Positions 53,395-62,610 of a stretch of 64,000 bases of DNA are shown in pieces (the stretch's first letter is position 1; the number at the start of each line of letters is the position of its first letter). Under the pieces are notes generated by a model. It was not told the DNA's origin and searched no databases. It saw only the letters and a list, made by a program, of their open reading frames with translations. Origin of the DNA: MSPOR6 sp964652195 (GTDB lineage Bacteria > Poribacteria > WGA-4E > WGA-3G); the NCBI GenBank assembly GCA_964652195.1, contig CAZZBB010000080.1, forward strand, positions 56,966 to 120,965. The letters are read 5' to 3'. Position numbers and translations under genes: made by a program.

Positions 53395-55155
53395 ATGAAA
53401 AATATAGAAATTAGTAATATCTTTAACAATATCGCTGCACTACTTCAAGTTCGTGGTGAACCTTCATTCCGATTTCGATCATACGAAAAGGCAGCAAGTA
53501 TCATTTCTGATTTAACAGTTGAAGTAAGTGAATTGATTGAATCAGGGAAATTCCAAGACATACAAGGAATAGGAAAGACAATTGAAGAGAAGACCAGAGA
53601 GATATTAGATACTGGAAGTTGTAAAGCTTATAGTAAACTCATAGATGAGATGGGGGTCGGTGTTCTGGATCTTTTAGATATTCAAGGAATTGGACCCAAA
53701 ACTGCATATCGACTTTATACCGAATACGAAATTAGAAATATAGATCAACTTACTAATGCTCTTGAGGATGGTTCTCTGCAGCAAATCAAAGGCTTAGGTA
53801 AGAAGACTTTGATAACAATACGTGAAAGTCTGGATTTTCTATCAAAAACACGCGGATCTCGAATTATTTCAATGTCATTTGCATTAATGACAAAAATAAC
53901 TGATGTTCTCAAAAACTGTGCTGGTATTAATCGTTTTGAAATTTCAGGAGACCTACGCAGAAGAGAAGAGGAATGTCGTAGTCTTGAATTTGTTATTGAG
54001 AGTGGACAGGATATTGAAAATACTGAGAATGAGTTGGTTGAGGCACTAAAAGAAAATAATTATCAGGTATCCAAACAGCAGCCTTCTATTCAGGAACAAT
54101 CTGATAGATCGCGTCTATTACAAGATATAGAAACACTCTATTTTTATATAGATAACGATTTTCTTGTAGTGATATATTTATGTACAGCAGAGAATTATGA
54201 GTCAACTCTCTTTGTTACAACAACTACTGATGAACACTTCATTGCCCTGCCAATCGACAACCTAACAAACAATTCAAAAGAATTATCGGGGTTCTGGGAG
54301 GAAACCAAGAATCATAATGAAGTAGATATCTTTAAGAAGTTAGAGATGAGTTACGTACCTCCCGAACTCCGTCAATACAGTGATTCAGTATCATTAGCAT
54401 TAGAAGACAAATTGCCGTCTCTGTTGGAATTTAATGACATGCGAGGAGATTTACATTCACATACTGAGTGGAGTGATGGTAGAAATACAATGAATGAAAT
54501 GGTGGTAACTGCCAAAAAGCTTGAGCTGGAGTATTTTGCTATCACTGATCATTCAGTTTCATCTACAGTTGCAAATGGTTTAGACGAAGAACGTTTGTTG
54601 CAACAGATTGAACATGTGCATAAAAAAGATGCTGCAACAGATGGAATCATACTACTTGCGGGGTCAGAAGTAGATATAAGAAGAGATGGAAGTCTTGATT
54701 ACACTGATGAAGTACTTGCTCAATTGGATATAGTTGTGGCAAGTATCCATAGCCATTTTAATATTTCAGAAGTTGAGATGACAAAGAGAATGATTAGTGC
54801 TATTGAAAACCCCTATGTTAATATCATTGGTCACCCTACAGGACGATTGCTCGGAAGAAGACCGATGTACCCTATAAATATGGATGAAGTTTTAGCTGCT
54901 GCAGCGGAACATAATAAGATAATGGAAATTAATGGATCCCCAAGTAGATTGGATTTAGGACCAGAATATGTCCGTAAAGGTAAAGAGTTGGGAATTCTCT
55001 TTACCATCAACACAGATGCGCATTCGATACCACAATTTGAACGTAGAGAATATGGAGTCAATGTTGCACGTCGTAGTGGGTTATCCAAAGAAGATGTAAT
55101 TAATACTTATTCTATTGAGAGACTTCGTGAAACATTGAAAGAAACAAGAAAGTAG
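53395..55155 (+). CDS. polX: PolX-like protein: HhH and PHP domains with a degenerate polymerase core
   Basis: 586 residues. Helix-hairpin-helix motifs are at residues 50-140 (IQGIGKTIEEK, IQGIGPKTAYRLY, IKGLGKKTL). The polymerase beta-like motif that normally reads GSxRRG-x(4)-GDID appears as GDLRRREEECRSLEF (185-199), so both catalytic Asp residues are replaced (Ser196, Glu198). From residue 352 a PHP phosphoesterase domain is intact: DLHSHTEWSDGRN, AITDHS, AGSEVDI, IHSHF, IGHPTGR and NTDAHS. Bacterial PolX enzymes act in base-excision repair with the PHP giving 3'-5' exonuclease. Here the polymerase is likely dead while the nuclease remains. Confidence 0.85.
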   Translation: MKNIEISNIFNNIAALLQVRGEPSFRFRSYEKAASIISDLTVEVSELIESGKFQDIQGIGKTIEEKTREILDTGSCKAYSKLIDEMGVGVLDLLDIQGIGPKTAYRLYTEYEIRNIDQLTNALEDGSLQQIKGLGKKTLITIRESLDFLSKTRGSRIISMSFALMTKITDVLKNCAGINRFEISGDLRRREEECRSLEFVIESGQDIENTENELVEALKENNYQVSKQQPSIQEQSDRSRLLQDIETLYFYIDNDFLVVIYLCTAENYESTLFVTTTTDEHFIALPIDNLTNNSKELSGFWEETKNHNEVDIFKKLEMSYVPPELRQYSDSVSLALEDKLPSLLEFNDMRGDLHSHTEWSDGRNTMNEMVVTAKKLELEYFAITDHSVSSTVANGLDEERLLQQIEHVHKKDAATDGIILLAGSEVDIRRDGSLDYTDEVLAQLDIVVASIHSHFNISEVEMTKRMISAIENPYVNIIGHPTGRLLGRRPMYPINMDEVLAAAAEHNKIMEINGSPSRLDLGPEYVRKGKELGILFTINTDAHSIPQFERREYGVNVARRSGLSKEDVINTYSIERLRETLKETRK

Positions 55156-55163
55156 AAGGAGAA

Positions 55164-57107
55164 ATGATGAATAGTACACAACATGCACCAGCAAAACGTG
55201 CCATAATCATTGGAATGGATGGGGCAAGTATGGAACTTGTCAATAATATGATTGAATGGGGACATACACCCAATATGAAAAGACTTCGTGATTTAGGTGT
55301 ATATCGTCCTATGATTGGTGTGTTTCCAACCTTAACTCCACCTGGTTGGACAGCACTCTCTACAGGTTCGTGGCCAGGTACACACAAAGTCATGGATTTT
55401 AACATTCGTTCTGTCGGAGAACAACTCGATAAAACTATTTGGGGAATTAATACTGGACTATGTAAATCAGAATACCTGTGGAATCTCGTTGAACGTGTCG
55501 GACGTAAACCCATATTAGTAAAATGGGAAATGTCTTGGCCACCGACAGTGAATACCGGAATTCAGGTAGAAGGAACGGGTCCAGGTGTTTCAAACCACCA
55601 CCAGATTGCAGGTTATCATCTATTTGTTACTGGGAAATGGGCACCACGTCCGATTGGTGGTCAAAGAGATCCTGAGACTCTCGATCCAAGTGCATTACAG
55701 AAGGTAAAACATATTGATCCAGTGGAAATAAAACAAATTGATTCTAAGACCTGGAAGGGAGGCTTACCTGAATCCAATAAACCATTACTTGAAGTAGAAT
55801 TAACTATCCAACCTTTAGCGCGTGGTAGAGAGAATATGAACCGTGGTAAATCTGGTTTGCCGAAGTCATTCTGTGGTTTGATTTATGCCTCTGAAGATGA
55901 TGGGTATAATAGAATAAGAATATGTAAGCATCGAAATACAGATGAAGTTATTGCAGATTTAAGTGTAGGGGATTGGAGTGAATGGTGGTTGGATTCATTC
56001 AATATAGATGGAAAAGATATTGAAGGATATGTACGTATGAAGTTGATAACTCTTACTGGTTCAGCCGATGCATTTGAGCTTTTTGTTCCACAGATTTGGC
56101 CAAGAACTGATTATACCACACCTGCAGATATTGCAACATTAATTGACGAAAATGTTGGATCTTTTCTACAGAATCCGGCCCGTGATGCGCTTGGACAAGT
56201 TGATGATGATACCTATTTTGAACTATTAGACTATCATCACCAACGTCTCGCGGATGTTGCGACTTACTTGGCATCAAATAACGAATGGGATTTACTCATG
56301 GTAGAAACCCATGCCCCTGATTATGCAAGTCACTTTTTTCTTAGTCAAGCCGATGAAATAAGTGGTGCTGCACCTGATACTATGCATCGTTGTCGTGAAG
56401 GTTTACGCCGAACCTATGAATCGGTGGATAATATGATTGGGGAGATTGTTGAAGTGGCTGATGATGATACAGTTGTCCTGATATGTGCAGACCATGGTGG
56501 TACCCCAAATCAATTTCGGGCAATAGATATAGAAGAAGTATTGGAAAAAACAGGTTTCATTGTAAAGGATTCTGATGGAAGAATAGACTGGACTAGAACA
56601 AGAGCAGTAAATGTCGGTTTAGTACATATTTTTATCAATCTAATTAATCGTGAACCAAATGGTACCGTTTCGATTGAGGATTATGGAGCCACACAAAGGG
56701 AAATAATAGCAGCATTACATGCATACCGTGATACTGAAACTGGAAGACACCCATTTTCATTAGCTGTGACACGGGAAGATGCAGAGATGTTGAATCTACA
56801 TGGTGAGCTTGTAGGTGATATTGTATATGCATTACGACCAGAATTTGATGGTGCCCACGGAAAGCAACTACCTTCAGTCAGTTTCGGTATCGGTGGACAA
56901 CATTCAACGTTTATTTTATCTGGAGCAGGTGTCCGTAAGGGTATTGCTTTAAACCGTCAAGTTCGTGTTGTCGATGTATCACCAACAATTTGTTATCTCT
57001 TAGGATTACCAATGCCAGAAAATGTTGAGGGAGGGGTAATTTATGAGGCATTGGAAGACCCAAATTGGCATTTAGCACGACTTTCAGAATATGAAAACAG
57101 TAGATAA
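55164..57107 (+). CDS. Type I phosphodiesterase/nucleotide pyrophosphatase-fold protein
   Basis: 647 residues, alkaline-phosphatase superfamily. Metal and nucleophile motifs: IIGMDGAS near the start, FPTLTPPGWTALSTG with the threonine nucleophile, VETHAPDYASHF, CADHGGTPNQF, and FGIGGQHSTFILSG. A long insertion (residues 150-310) is rich in beta strands. No signal peptide. Close to families of conserved hydrolases acting on phosphoesters; substrate unknown. AAGGAG is adjacent to two ATGs (55164 and 55167); the second has better spacing. Follows polX by eight bases. Confidence 0.85.
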   Translation: MMNSTQHAPAKRAIIIGMDGASMELVNNMIEWGHTPNMKRLRDLGVYRPMIGVFPTLTPPGWTALSTGSWPGTHKVMDFNIRSVGEQLDKTIWGINTGLCKSEYLWNLVERVGRKPILVKWEMSWPPTVNTGIQVEGTGPGVSNHHQIAGYHLFVTGKWAPRPIGGQRDPETLDPSALQKVKHIDPVEIKQIDSKTWKGGLPESNKPLLEVELTIQPLARGRENMNRGKSGLPKSFCGLIYASEDDGYNRIRICKHRNTDEVIADLSVGDWSEWWLDSFNIDGKDIEGYVRMKLITLTGSADAFELFVPQIWPRTDYTTPADIATLIDENVGSFLQNPARDALGQVDDDTYFELLDYHHQRLADVATYLASNNEWDLLMVETHAPDYASHFFLSQADEISGAAPDTMHRCREGLRRTYESVDNMIGEIVEVADDDTVVLICADHGGTPNQFRAIDIEEVLEKTGFIVKDSDGRIDWTRTRAVNVGLVHIFINLINREPNGTVSIEDYGATQREIIAALHAYRDTETGRHPFSLAVTREDAEMLNLHGELVGDIVYALRPEFDGAHGKQLPSVSFGIGGQHSTFILSGAGVRKGIALNRQVRVVDVSPTICYLLGLPMPENVEGGVIYEALEDPNWHLARLSEYENSR

Positions 57108-57124
57108 TAAGGTTATACTATTAC

Positions 57125-58546
57125 TTATTCGATACGTTGGATATATATATCATAATCATCTCCGCGTGCATCACTCCAAACTACAATGACACCACCATCC
57201 CCAGTTGAAACCGCAGCTGGGGTAATTTGTTCCTTATCCGCAAGGCAAACTGGTCTCCCATTCGCTTCCCACAGCATCTCTCCATTACTATCAACTCTTT
57301 GTGTATAAATAGCATCCTCTGTAACATTACCGAAGTCATTTCGATAATCCAACCAGGTTGCTATTGCCCCTCCTATCCCATCAGGTACAAGTATAGGAAT
57401 TTGCTGTACTCCACCTTCTATACATACAGGTAAACCCTCCACATCCCATAGGTTTTTACCATCAGGTCCGACTCTTTGTATATATAGATCGGCAAAGACA
57501 TCCCGTTCATCTCTCCATATTACAATAAAACCACCATTACCATCACTCACACAGGAAGGCTGCTGTTGATTAAATTCTGATTTGCAGATGATGATTCCAT
57601 CTTTCTCCCACTGAATTGTTCCATCAGCAGTAAAATGTTGAGCATACAGGATTGCTGAAGTGAAAAAGTTTGGATCGTTTCTATAGTCAGGCCATATACA
57701 GTATGCACCACCGTTACCATCAGATACAATGGTTGAACCACCTTGATTGCCATCTGCTGTACATACTGGTATAGGTGTATCCCAAACCTGTTTTCCATTT
57801 CTATTGATACGTTGGGCAAAAATGTTCCAATCTGGGGTAGCAATATCCCACCATACAACTATAACTCCACCATCATTATCACTAATTATAGCTGGATCAT
57901 ATTGATCACCTTCAATAGTATGAACCGGAATTCCATTTTCCTTCCAAACTGAATCACCATTAGCGTTTATTTTTTCTGCATAGATATCCTGATTTCCAGA
58001 CCGCCAATCCTCCCATACAGCAATAAATCCACCATCTCCATCTGGGATTAAGGTAATATCATCCTGCAATGTATTATCTATACATACTTCAATACCATCC
58101 GGGTTCCACATTATTCTACCATGACTATCCAATCTTTGGGCATAACTATCCTGATTCCCGTTACGTGAATCCCTCCATACGATAAATGCCCCACCTTGCG
58201 TGTCAGATACAATCTCAGGGATTGTTTGAGATGCCGGATGCTTACACACAGGAACACCATCAGGTTGCCATACAATATCCCCTTGACCATTAATTCTCTG
58301 TGCATAAATATCGTAATTCCCGTTACGTGCATCCCGCCAGGTAACAATTGCCCCATCCATACCATCAGAAATCACCACAGGAAAATGTTGATCATCTCCT
58401 GCTGTACAAACAGGTATATTCCTTAATATTCCCAATTCAGTTTTGGATGCAGATGAGAGAAAAGTTAGTATAACTATAATTAATATGTATAACCCTAACT
58501 TTTGATATTCATCGGGTAAGATTAATTTCAGATTAGTAAATAGCAT
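57125..58546 (-). CDS. Secreted eight-repeat propeller-like protein
   Basis: 473 residues. A hydrophobic N-terminal segment (LYILIIVILTFLSS) gives export. The remainder is eight copies of a 50-58 residue unit with the pattern Q-x-x-P-x-I-V-S-D-G-x-G-G-x-I-V-x-W-x-D-x-R-x-G-N-x-D-I-Y-A-Q-R-I, ending in W-x-x-x-G-x-P-V-C. Strong examples are ISDGMDGAIVTWRDARNGNYD and SDGNGGFIVIWRDERD. The eighth repeat stops at the C-terminus. The regular strand pattern suggests a beta-propeller; it likely mediates binding at the cell surface. No catalytic residues recognised. The upstream ribosome binding site is weak. Confidence 0.82.
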   Translation of the reverse strand: MLFTNLKLILPDEYQKLGLYILIIVILTFLSSASKTELGILRNIPVCTAGDDQHFPVVISDGMDGAIVTWRDARNGNYDIYAQRINGQGDIVWQPDGVPVCKHPASQTIPEIVSDTQGGAFIVWRDSRNGNQDSYAQRLDSHGRIMWNPDGIEVCIDNTLQDDITLIPDGDGGFIAVWEDWRSGNQDIYAEKINANGDSVWKENGIPVHTIEGDQYDPAIISDNDGGVIVVWWDIATPDWNIFAQRINRNGKQVWDTPIPVCTADGNQGGSTIVSDGNGGAYCIWPDYRNDPNFFTSAILYAQHFTADGTIQWEKDGIIICKSEFNQQQPSCVSDGNGGFIVIWRDERDVFADLYIQRVGPDGKNLWDVEGLPVCIEGGVQQIPILVPDGIGGAIATWLDYRNDFGNVTEDAIYTQRVDSNGEMLWEANGRPVCLADKEQITPAAVSTGDGGVIVVWSDARGDDYDIYIQRIE

Positions 58547-58634
58547 GAATTAGTGGTAAATACAATCCCATCAAACGTGAGGGATTCTGATATGGTGTGG
58601 TTTCTAACTTTAAAAATCTACTTTATATCATTCA

Positions 58635-60212
58635 TTACATCAATAATTCCTCACCTATTGGAAAAAATTGGTCAGCAACTGCTTGTAAATCCATTGAGGT
58701 ATTGTGTTCAAATGCAACTACCTCAATCCGTTTATGTTGTTGCTTGATGAGTTCGGCTAATGGGCAGAAATCCCCATCACCACTTGCAAGAATTACCACA
58801 TCTAATGAACTAAGCATTGAAACTACATCAACGGCTATTCCGACATCCCAATCCCCTTTTGCAGAACCATCTCCTCTTAATCGGAGATCTTTACTACGAA
58901 TAGTATAACCATTGTGTTCTAATAATGAGATAAAATTGGATTGTTTGATCTCTGGAATTTGAACTATATATGCATAAGCAGTAAGAAGTTGCCTCGGTCC
59001 AACAATCAAATCTAACAGTTTTATGAGATCAACCCGTCTTTCATACCTGTCTTTTGCAGCATAAAATAAGTTCTGAACATCCACGAAGACACCAACTTGT
59101 TCAACTTGATCCTCAATTTCATCATTTTCACTCAATTTTAGCTGTGGACTATCAAACAGATTAACAGTGTTTCTGATCTGGTTTAAAGCCTTTTGCGATG
59201 CTGTATATGATTTTTCTATCATATCAAAATGGTTATCAAATTCCATCTTAATTTGTTCTAAGGCTTGAAATTTTTTGTAAACAGCTTCTTCAACCATCTT
59301 CAATTCTACAGAGAATACCTCTTTCGCAGATTTTATTTCAGTTAACTCACTTAATTGGGTGACAATCTCCTGATTCTCAGCAACTAATTTACTGTTTTCT
59401 GATTTGAGTTTTAATAATGAAGCATTAGTTTCATCAAATTGAGATGCTTTTTGGTGTAAATCTTGATTTTCTTGTTGAAGAGAAACAACTTGATTTCGGT
59501 TTTCTTCATGTGTATCTTCTTTAGATTTCAAATTCTTATTTTCTTCGATGAGGAATTGGCAATGTTCTTGAAGAAGCTTATAGTTTTTCTCAATAGAGTT
59601 ATATTCCGCTTTTAGGTGTGCAAAATCCTTTTCTAATTGACCTATATCACTATTCTGGATATCATTAGACTCGTGAGTTGTTTCATTAACATTTTCGTTA
59701 CTTACATTGAAGGTGTGGTTATCAGGTAAGTTTGGTTGTTCATCAGAACTATATAATTGGTGATACTGTAAAGAAGGGACATTTGAGGGGGGATTATGAT
59801 TTTCATAGGCAGTAGTTAATAGATTGAATCCATGTAAATGAACATCCTCTCTTGGATCCATAAGTAATGCCCAAACTACTTCACCAAATTCACCCGATTC
59901 TATCAGTGGACCTGGTGATTTAAAGAAAGTGTGTATCTCATCAATGACCATATAGCCTACACGGGCTATTGCTGCTTCAGCTTTCTTAGATAGATGTTCA
60001 GCAACGATCCGATCTATTTTAGAATGTTTAAATAATGCATTTGTTAATCGGCTTAACAATTCCTGTTTAGAAGTAGAATAAAGTCTATCAGGATCAGCTA
60101 ATATATTCGTTTGCATAAGCAATCGAAATATATCTCTTTCATTTAATACTAAAGCGAGAAACCATATCAGTTGCTCACGTTGTAAATTCGATTTTAACTT
60201 TAGTGGGGTCAT
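58635..60212 (-). CDS. Coiled-coil protein with C-terminal NYN (PIN-like) nuclease domain
   Basis: 525 residues. The first 135 are a helical unrecognised domain (REQLIWFLALVLNERD, EIHTFFKSPG). A linker with many Asn and Thr follows, then a coiled coil at about 185-350. The C-terminal 150 residues are a LabA/DUF88-type NYN domain: GVFVDVQNLFYAAKD (Asp378), GDWDVGIAVDVVSML (Asp454, Asp456) and VILASGDGDFCPL (Asp479, Asp481), which form the metal-binding set. RNA cleavage is expected from the fold. The GGAGG six bases upstream favours the ATG at 60212. Fusing NYN to this N-terminal architecture is unusual. Confidence 0.85.
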   Translation of the reverse strand: MTPLKLKSNLQREQLIWFLALVLNERDIFRLLMQTNILADPDRLYSTSKQELLSRLTNALFKHSKIDRIVAEHLSKKAEAAIARVGYMVIDEIHTFFKSPGPLIESGEFGEVVWALLMDPREDVHLHGFNLLTTAYENHNPPSNVPSLQYHQLYSSDEQPNLPDNHTFNVSNENVNETTHESNDIQNSDIGQLEKDFAHLKAEYNSIEKNYKLLQEHCQFLIEENKNLKSKEDTHEENRNQVVSLQQENQDLHQKASQFDETNASLLKLKSENSKLVAENQEIVTQLSELTEIKSAKEVFSVELKMVEEAVYKKFQALEQIKMEFDNHFDMIEKSYTASQKALNQIRNTVNLFDSPQLKLSENDEIEDQVEQVGVFVDVQNLFYAAKDRYERRVDLIKLLDLIVGPRQLLTAYAYIVQIPEIKQSNFISLLEHNGYTIRSKDLRLRGDGSAKGDWDVGIAVDVVSMLSSLDVVILASGDGDFCPLAELIKQQHKRIEVVAFEHNTSMDLQAVADQFFPIGEELLM

Positions 60213-60239
60213 GCATGTCCTCCAATATACTGTTGACAT

Positions 60240-60585
60240 CGAATATATTTATGTAAATTCATTAACTAAATTTTATAAATGGGGTGTGTTTAGATAATAC
60301 TATACTAACGAGTTATGTTAGTTAACATTTCACATGTTCGTCTCGTTTGGGTTTAAATTCCGCATCTTTTTCCATACCGATAGCCTCAAGGTAGAAAGGA
60401 ACTCCGATTTCCGATACAAACGTGTCAGGATTCAGGGATCACTCCTTCAGAATATGAACAGTTGTGAAAAACAAAAACACTATCACGTAACTATCACAAG
60501 TCGTACTAATAAGTATATTATTATAGATTCTCCAGATATAAGTCATATCTACAGACTTGGAATGACAGTTATGATTCCGTATATA
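60240..60585. other. Intergenic region
   Basis: 346 bases between two minus-strand genes. An 85-codon frame exists on the plus strand but has no ribosome binding site or recognisable features. No hairpin I can support. Confidence 0.5.
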
Positions 60586-61950
60586 CTATAATTTTATAAT
60601 ATTACTGGGGATAGACTGGATTGAACGTGTAGCGTTTCTTGTATCAACGACAACATTTGCATGTTTGGTTATTAACTCATAATCTATATTACTATGATCA
60701 GCAATTATAACAACACAATCAACACTTTCTACCAATGAGGCAGTAAGTTCTTGTGAAGTGTATACCCCTCTTTCTCCAAGGGATATATTTGGCACATATG
60801 AATCATGATATAGAATCTGTGCACCATTGTCAAGCATAATTCGCATAACTTCAAAAGCAGGTGATTCACGTGTATCTGCAATATCTTTTTTATACGACAC
60901 TCCTATAATTAATAGACTTGATCCCTTAATCCCTTTCTTTTTATCTTTTAATACCTGTATTACTTTCTCAAGAACATATTTAGGCATACCGTCATTGATT
61001 TCACTTGCGAGTTCGATGAATCGAGCATCAATTTGGTATTTTTGTGTCATCCATGAAAGATAGTGTGGATCAACAGGAATGCAATGTCCTCCTAAACCTG
61101 GACCTGGATAAAAAGGCATAAAACCAAAAGGTTTAGTAGATGCAGCGTCAACAATTTCCCATACATCTAATTCCATTCGATCACAAATCATGGCGACCTC
61201 GTTAATAAGACCTATATTAACACTTCGAAATGTATTTTCAAGTAGTTTAGTCATTTCTGCAGTTCTTGGAGACGACACTGGATATACCTTTTTAATAAAT
61301 TGTTGATAAAAGGTAACAGCAATCTCAGTACATTTATCTGTAACACCACCTACAATCTTTGGAGTATCCCTAAGTGAATAGGCACAATTTCCAGGTTCAA
61401 TTCGTTCTGGTGAAAAAGCAAGATAGAAATCAGATCCAACACAAAATGAATGTCTGATCGTAGAGTTAGTTTGTAATGTGGAAATGGATTGGTGTTCAGT
61501 ATGGATAGATTCATGAGAATTAAGTATGGGTAGTACTACCTCTTCTGTTGTTCCCGGATAGGTAGTACTCTCAAGTATTATCAACTGGTCCTGACGTAAA
61601 TATGTGGCAATTCTCTCGACTGCAGCTTTGATGTGTTGTAAATCTGGAGTCTTGTTTTCACTCAATGGTGTTGGAACACATATATTGACAGTATCCAGAT
61701 TTTCAAGTACCGTATAATCTGTAGTAATAACAAATTGACCTGTTTGAACAAACCTACTCAGTATCTCGTTTGAAATATCTGGAACATCCGAAATTCCTTC
61801 TTTTAGTCTATTTACTTTCTCAGGACAGATATCAATACCTGTAACTTGATATCCTACTTCAGCAATTGCAATAGCAAGCGATAAGCCAACATACCCCAGT
61901 CCAATTATCCCCACTTGTGCCGTATGGTTCTCTATCTTATCTAACAACAT
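60586..61950 (-). CDS. Nucleotide-sugar (UDP-HexNAc-type) dehydrogenase
   Basis: 454 residues. NAD-dependent C6 oxidation of a UDP-sugar to its uronate. NAD loop VGIIGLGYVGLSLA, VCVPTPL-like VNICVPTPLS, ESTTYPGTTEEV, and the catalytic cysteine in PGPGLGGHCIPVDPHYL, then VSYKKDIADTRESPA. The FGFMPFYPGPG segment is that of the UDP-GlcNAc (WbpA) or ManNAc (WecC) branch rather than UDP-glucose dehydrogenase. Provides precursors for surface polysaccharide. Last of a three-gene operon with the heptose genes. Confidence 0.9.
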   Translation of the reverse strand: MLLDKIENHTAQVGIIGLGYVGLSLAIAIAEVGYQVTGIDICPEKVNRLKEGISDVPDISNEILSRFVQTGQFVITTDYTVLENLDTVNICVPTPLSENKTPDLQHIKAAVERIATYLRQDQLIILESTTYPGTTEEVVLPILNSHESIHTEHQSISTLQTNSTIRHSFCVGSDFYLAFSPERIEPGNCAYSLRDTPKIVGGVTDKCTEIAVTFYQQFIKKVYPVSSPRTAEMTKLLENTFRSVNIGLINEVAMICDRMELDVWEIVDAASTKPFGFMPFYPGPGLGGHCIPVDPHYLSWMTQKYQIDARFIELASEINDGMPKYVLEKVIQVLKDKKKGIKGSSLLIIGVSYKKDIADTRESPAFEVMRIMLDNGAQILYHDSYVPNISLGERGVYTSQELTASLVESVDCVVIIADHSNIDYELITKHANVVVDTRNATRSIQSIPSNIIKL

Positions 61951-61997
61951 AATTCACATTTTTCTTATTATTCAATTTTAAAATTGGGTATGGCAGG

Positions 61998-62567
61998 TTA
62001 GGTATATTCTTGAATCAACCATTGTGAAGCAGAAAAAAGATTGGTAAAAATCTTGTCTGGTTGGTATATCCGATCCTTAGAGGCAGTATTGATAAAGTGT
62101 CTATATGAATCTAAACCGTGTCCTGTTAGGACTAAAACCGGTGACATCCGAGCATTTCTTCCTGCTTGAATATCTGATATAGAATCGCCGATAAAATGAG
62201 TGATAGATGGGTCAAATTCATGTTCTTGTGTCGCTTTCCTCAGCATTCCAGGTTTTGGTTTACGACAATCACATCCAGCATCTGGGTGGTGTGGACAGAA
62301 ATATATCTTCGTTATAATCCCCCCTGCCTCTCTCAAAGTAGATACCATATTAGAATGGATTTTGAGTAACTGCTTTTTTGTGAAAATTCCCCTACCAATT
62401 CCTGCTTGGTTAGTCGCAATTAGGATGTTAAAACCTGCATTTGTTAAATCACGAATTGCCCGAATTGAAGATTGTAGAAAAGTAAATTCAGACCAGTCAC
62501 AGACGTAACCCATATTTGGAGGGTTATAATTGATAACACCGTCACGGTCAAGAATTAAATATCTCAT
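61998..62567 (-). CDS. gmhB: D-glycero-D-manno-heptose 1,7-bisphosphate phosphatase
   Basis: 189 residues. HAD-fold phosphatase of LPS heptose synthesis. The nucleophile is in LILDRDGVIN, the threonine block is ATNQAGIGRG, the zinc-binding loop is CPHHPDAGCDCRKP, and the late acidic pair is GDSISDIQAG. These match GmhB closely. The gene sits 47 bases before the dehydrogenase and 43 bases after the heptose kinase. Confidence 0.93.
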   Translation of the reverse strand: MRYLILDRDGVINYNPPNMGYVCDWSEFTFLQSSIRAIRDLTNAGFNILIATNQAGIGRGIFTKKQLLKIHSNMVSTLREAGGIITKIYFCPHHPDAGCDCRKPKPGMLRKATQEHEFDPSITHFIGDSISDIQAGRNARMSPVLVLTGHGLDSYRHFINTASKDRIYQPDKIFTNLFSASQWLIQEYT

Positions 62568-62610
62568 CTAAATATTCTTCAACTACTGTCCTGTGTTAAT
62601 AACAGAATGT

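Noticed and set aside
60334..60591. 85-codon plus-strand frame in the gap before the nucleotide-sugar dehydrogenase
   Set aside because: No Shine-Dalgarno sequence, no domain, and it runs into the 3' end of a real gene on the other strand.
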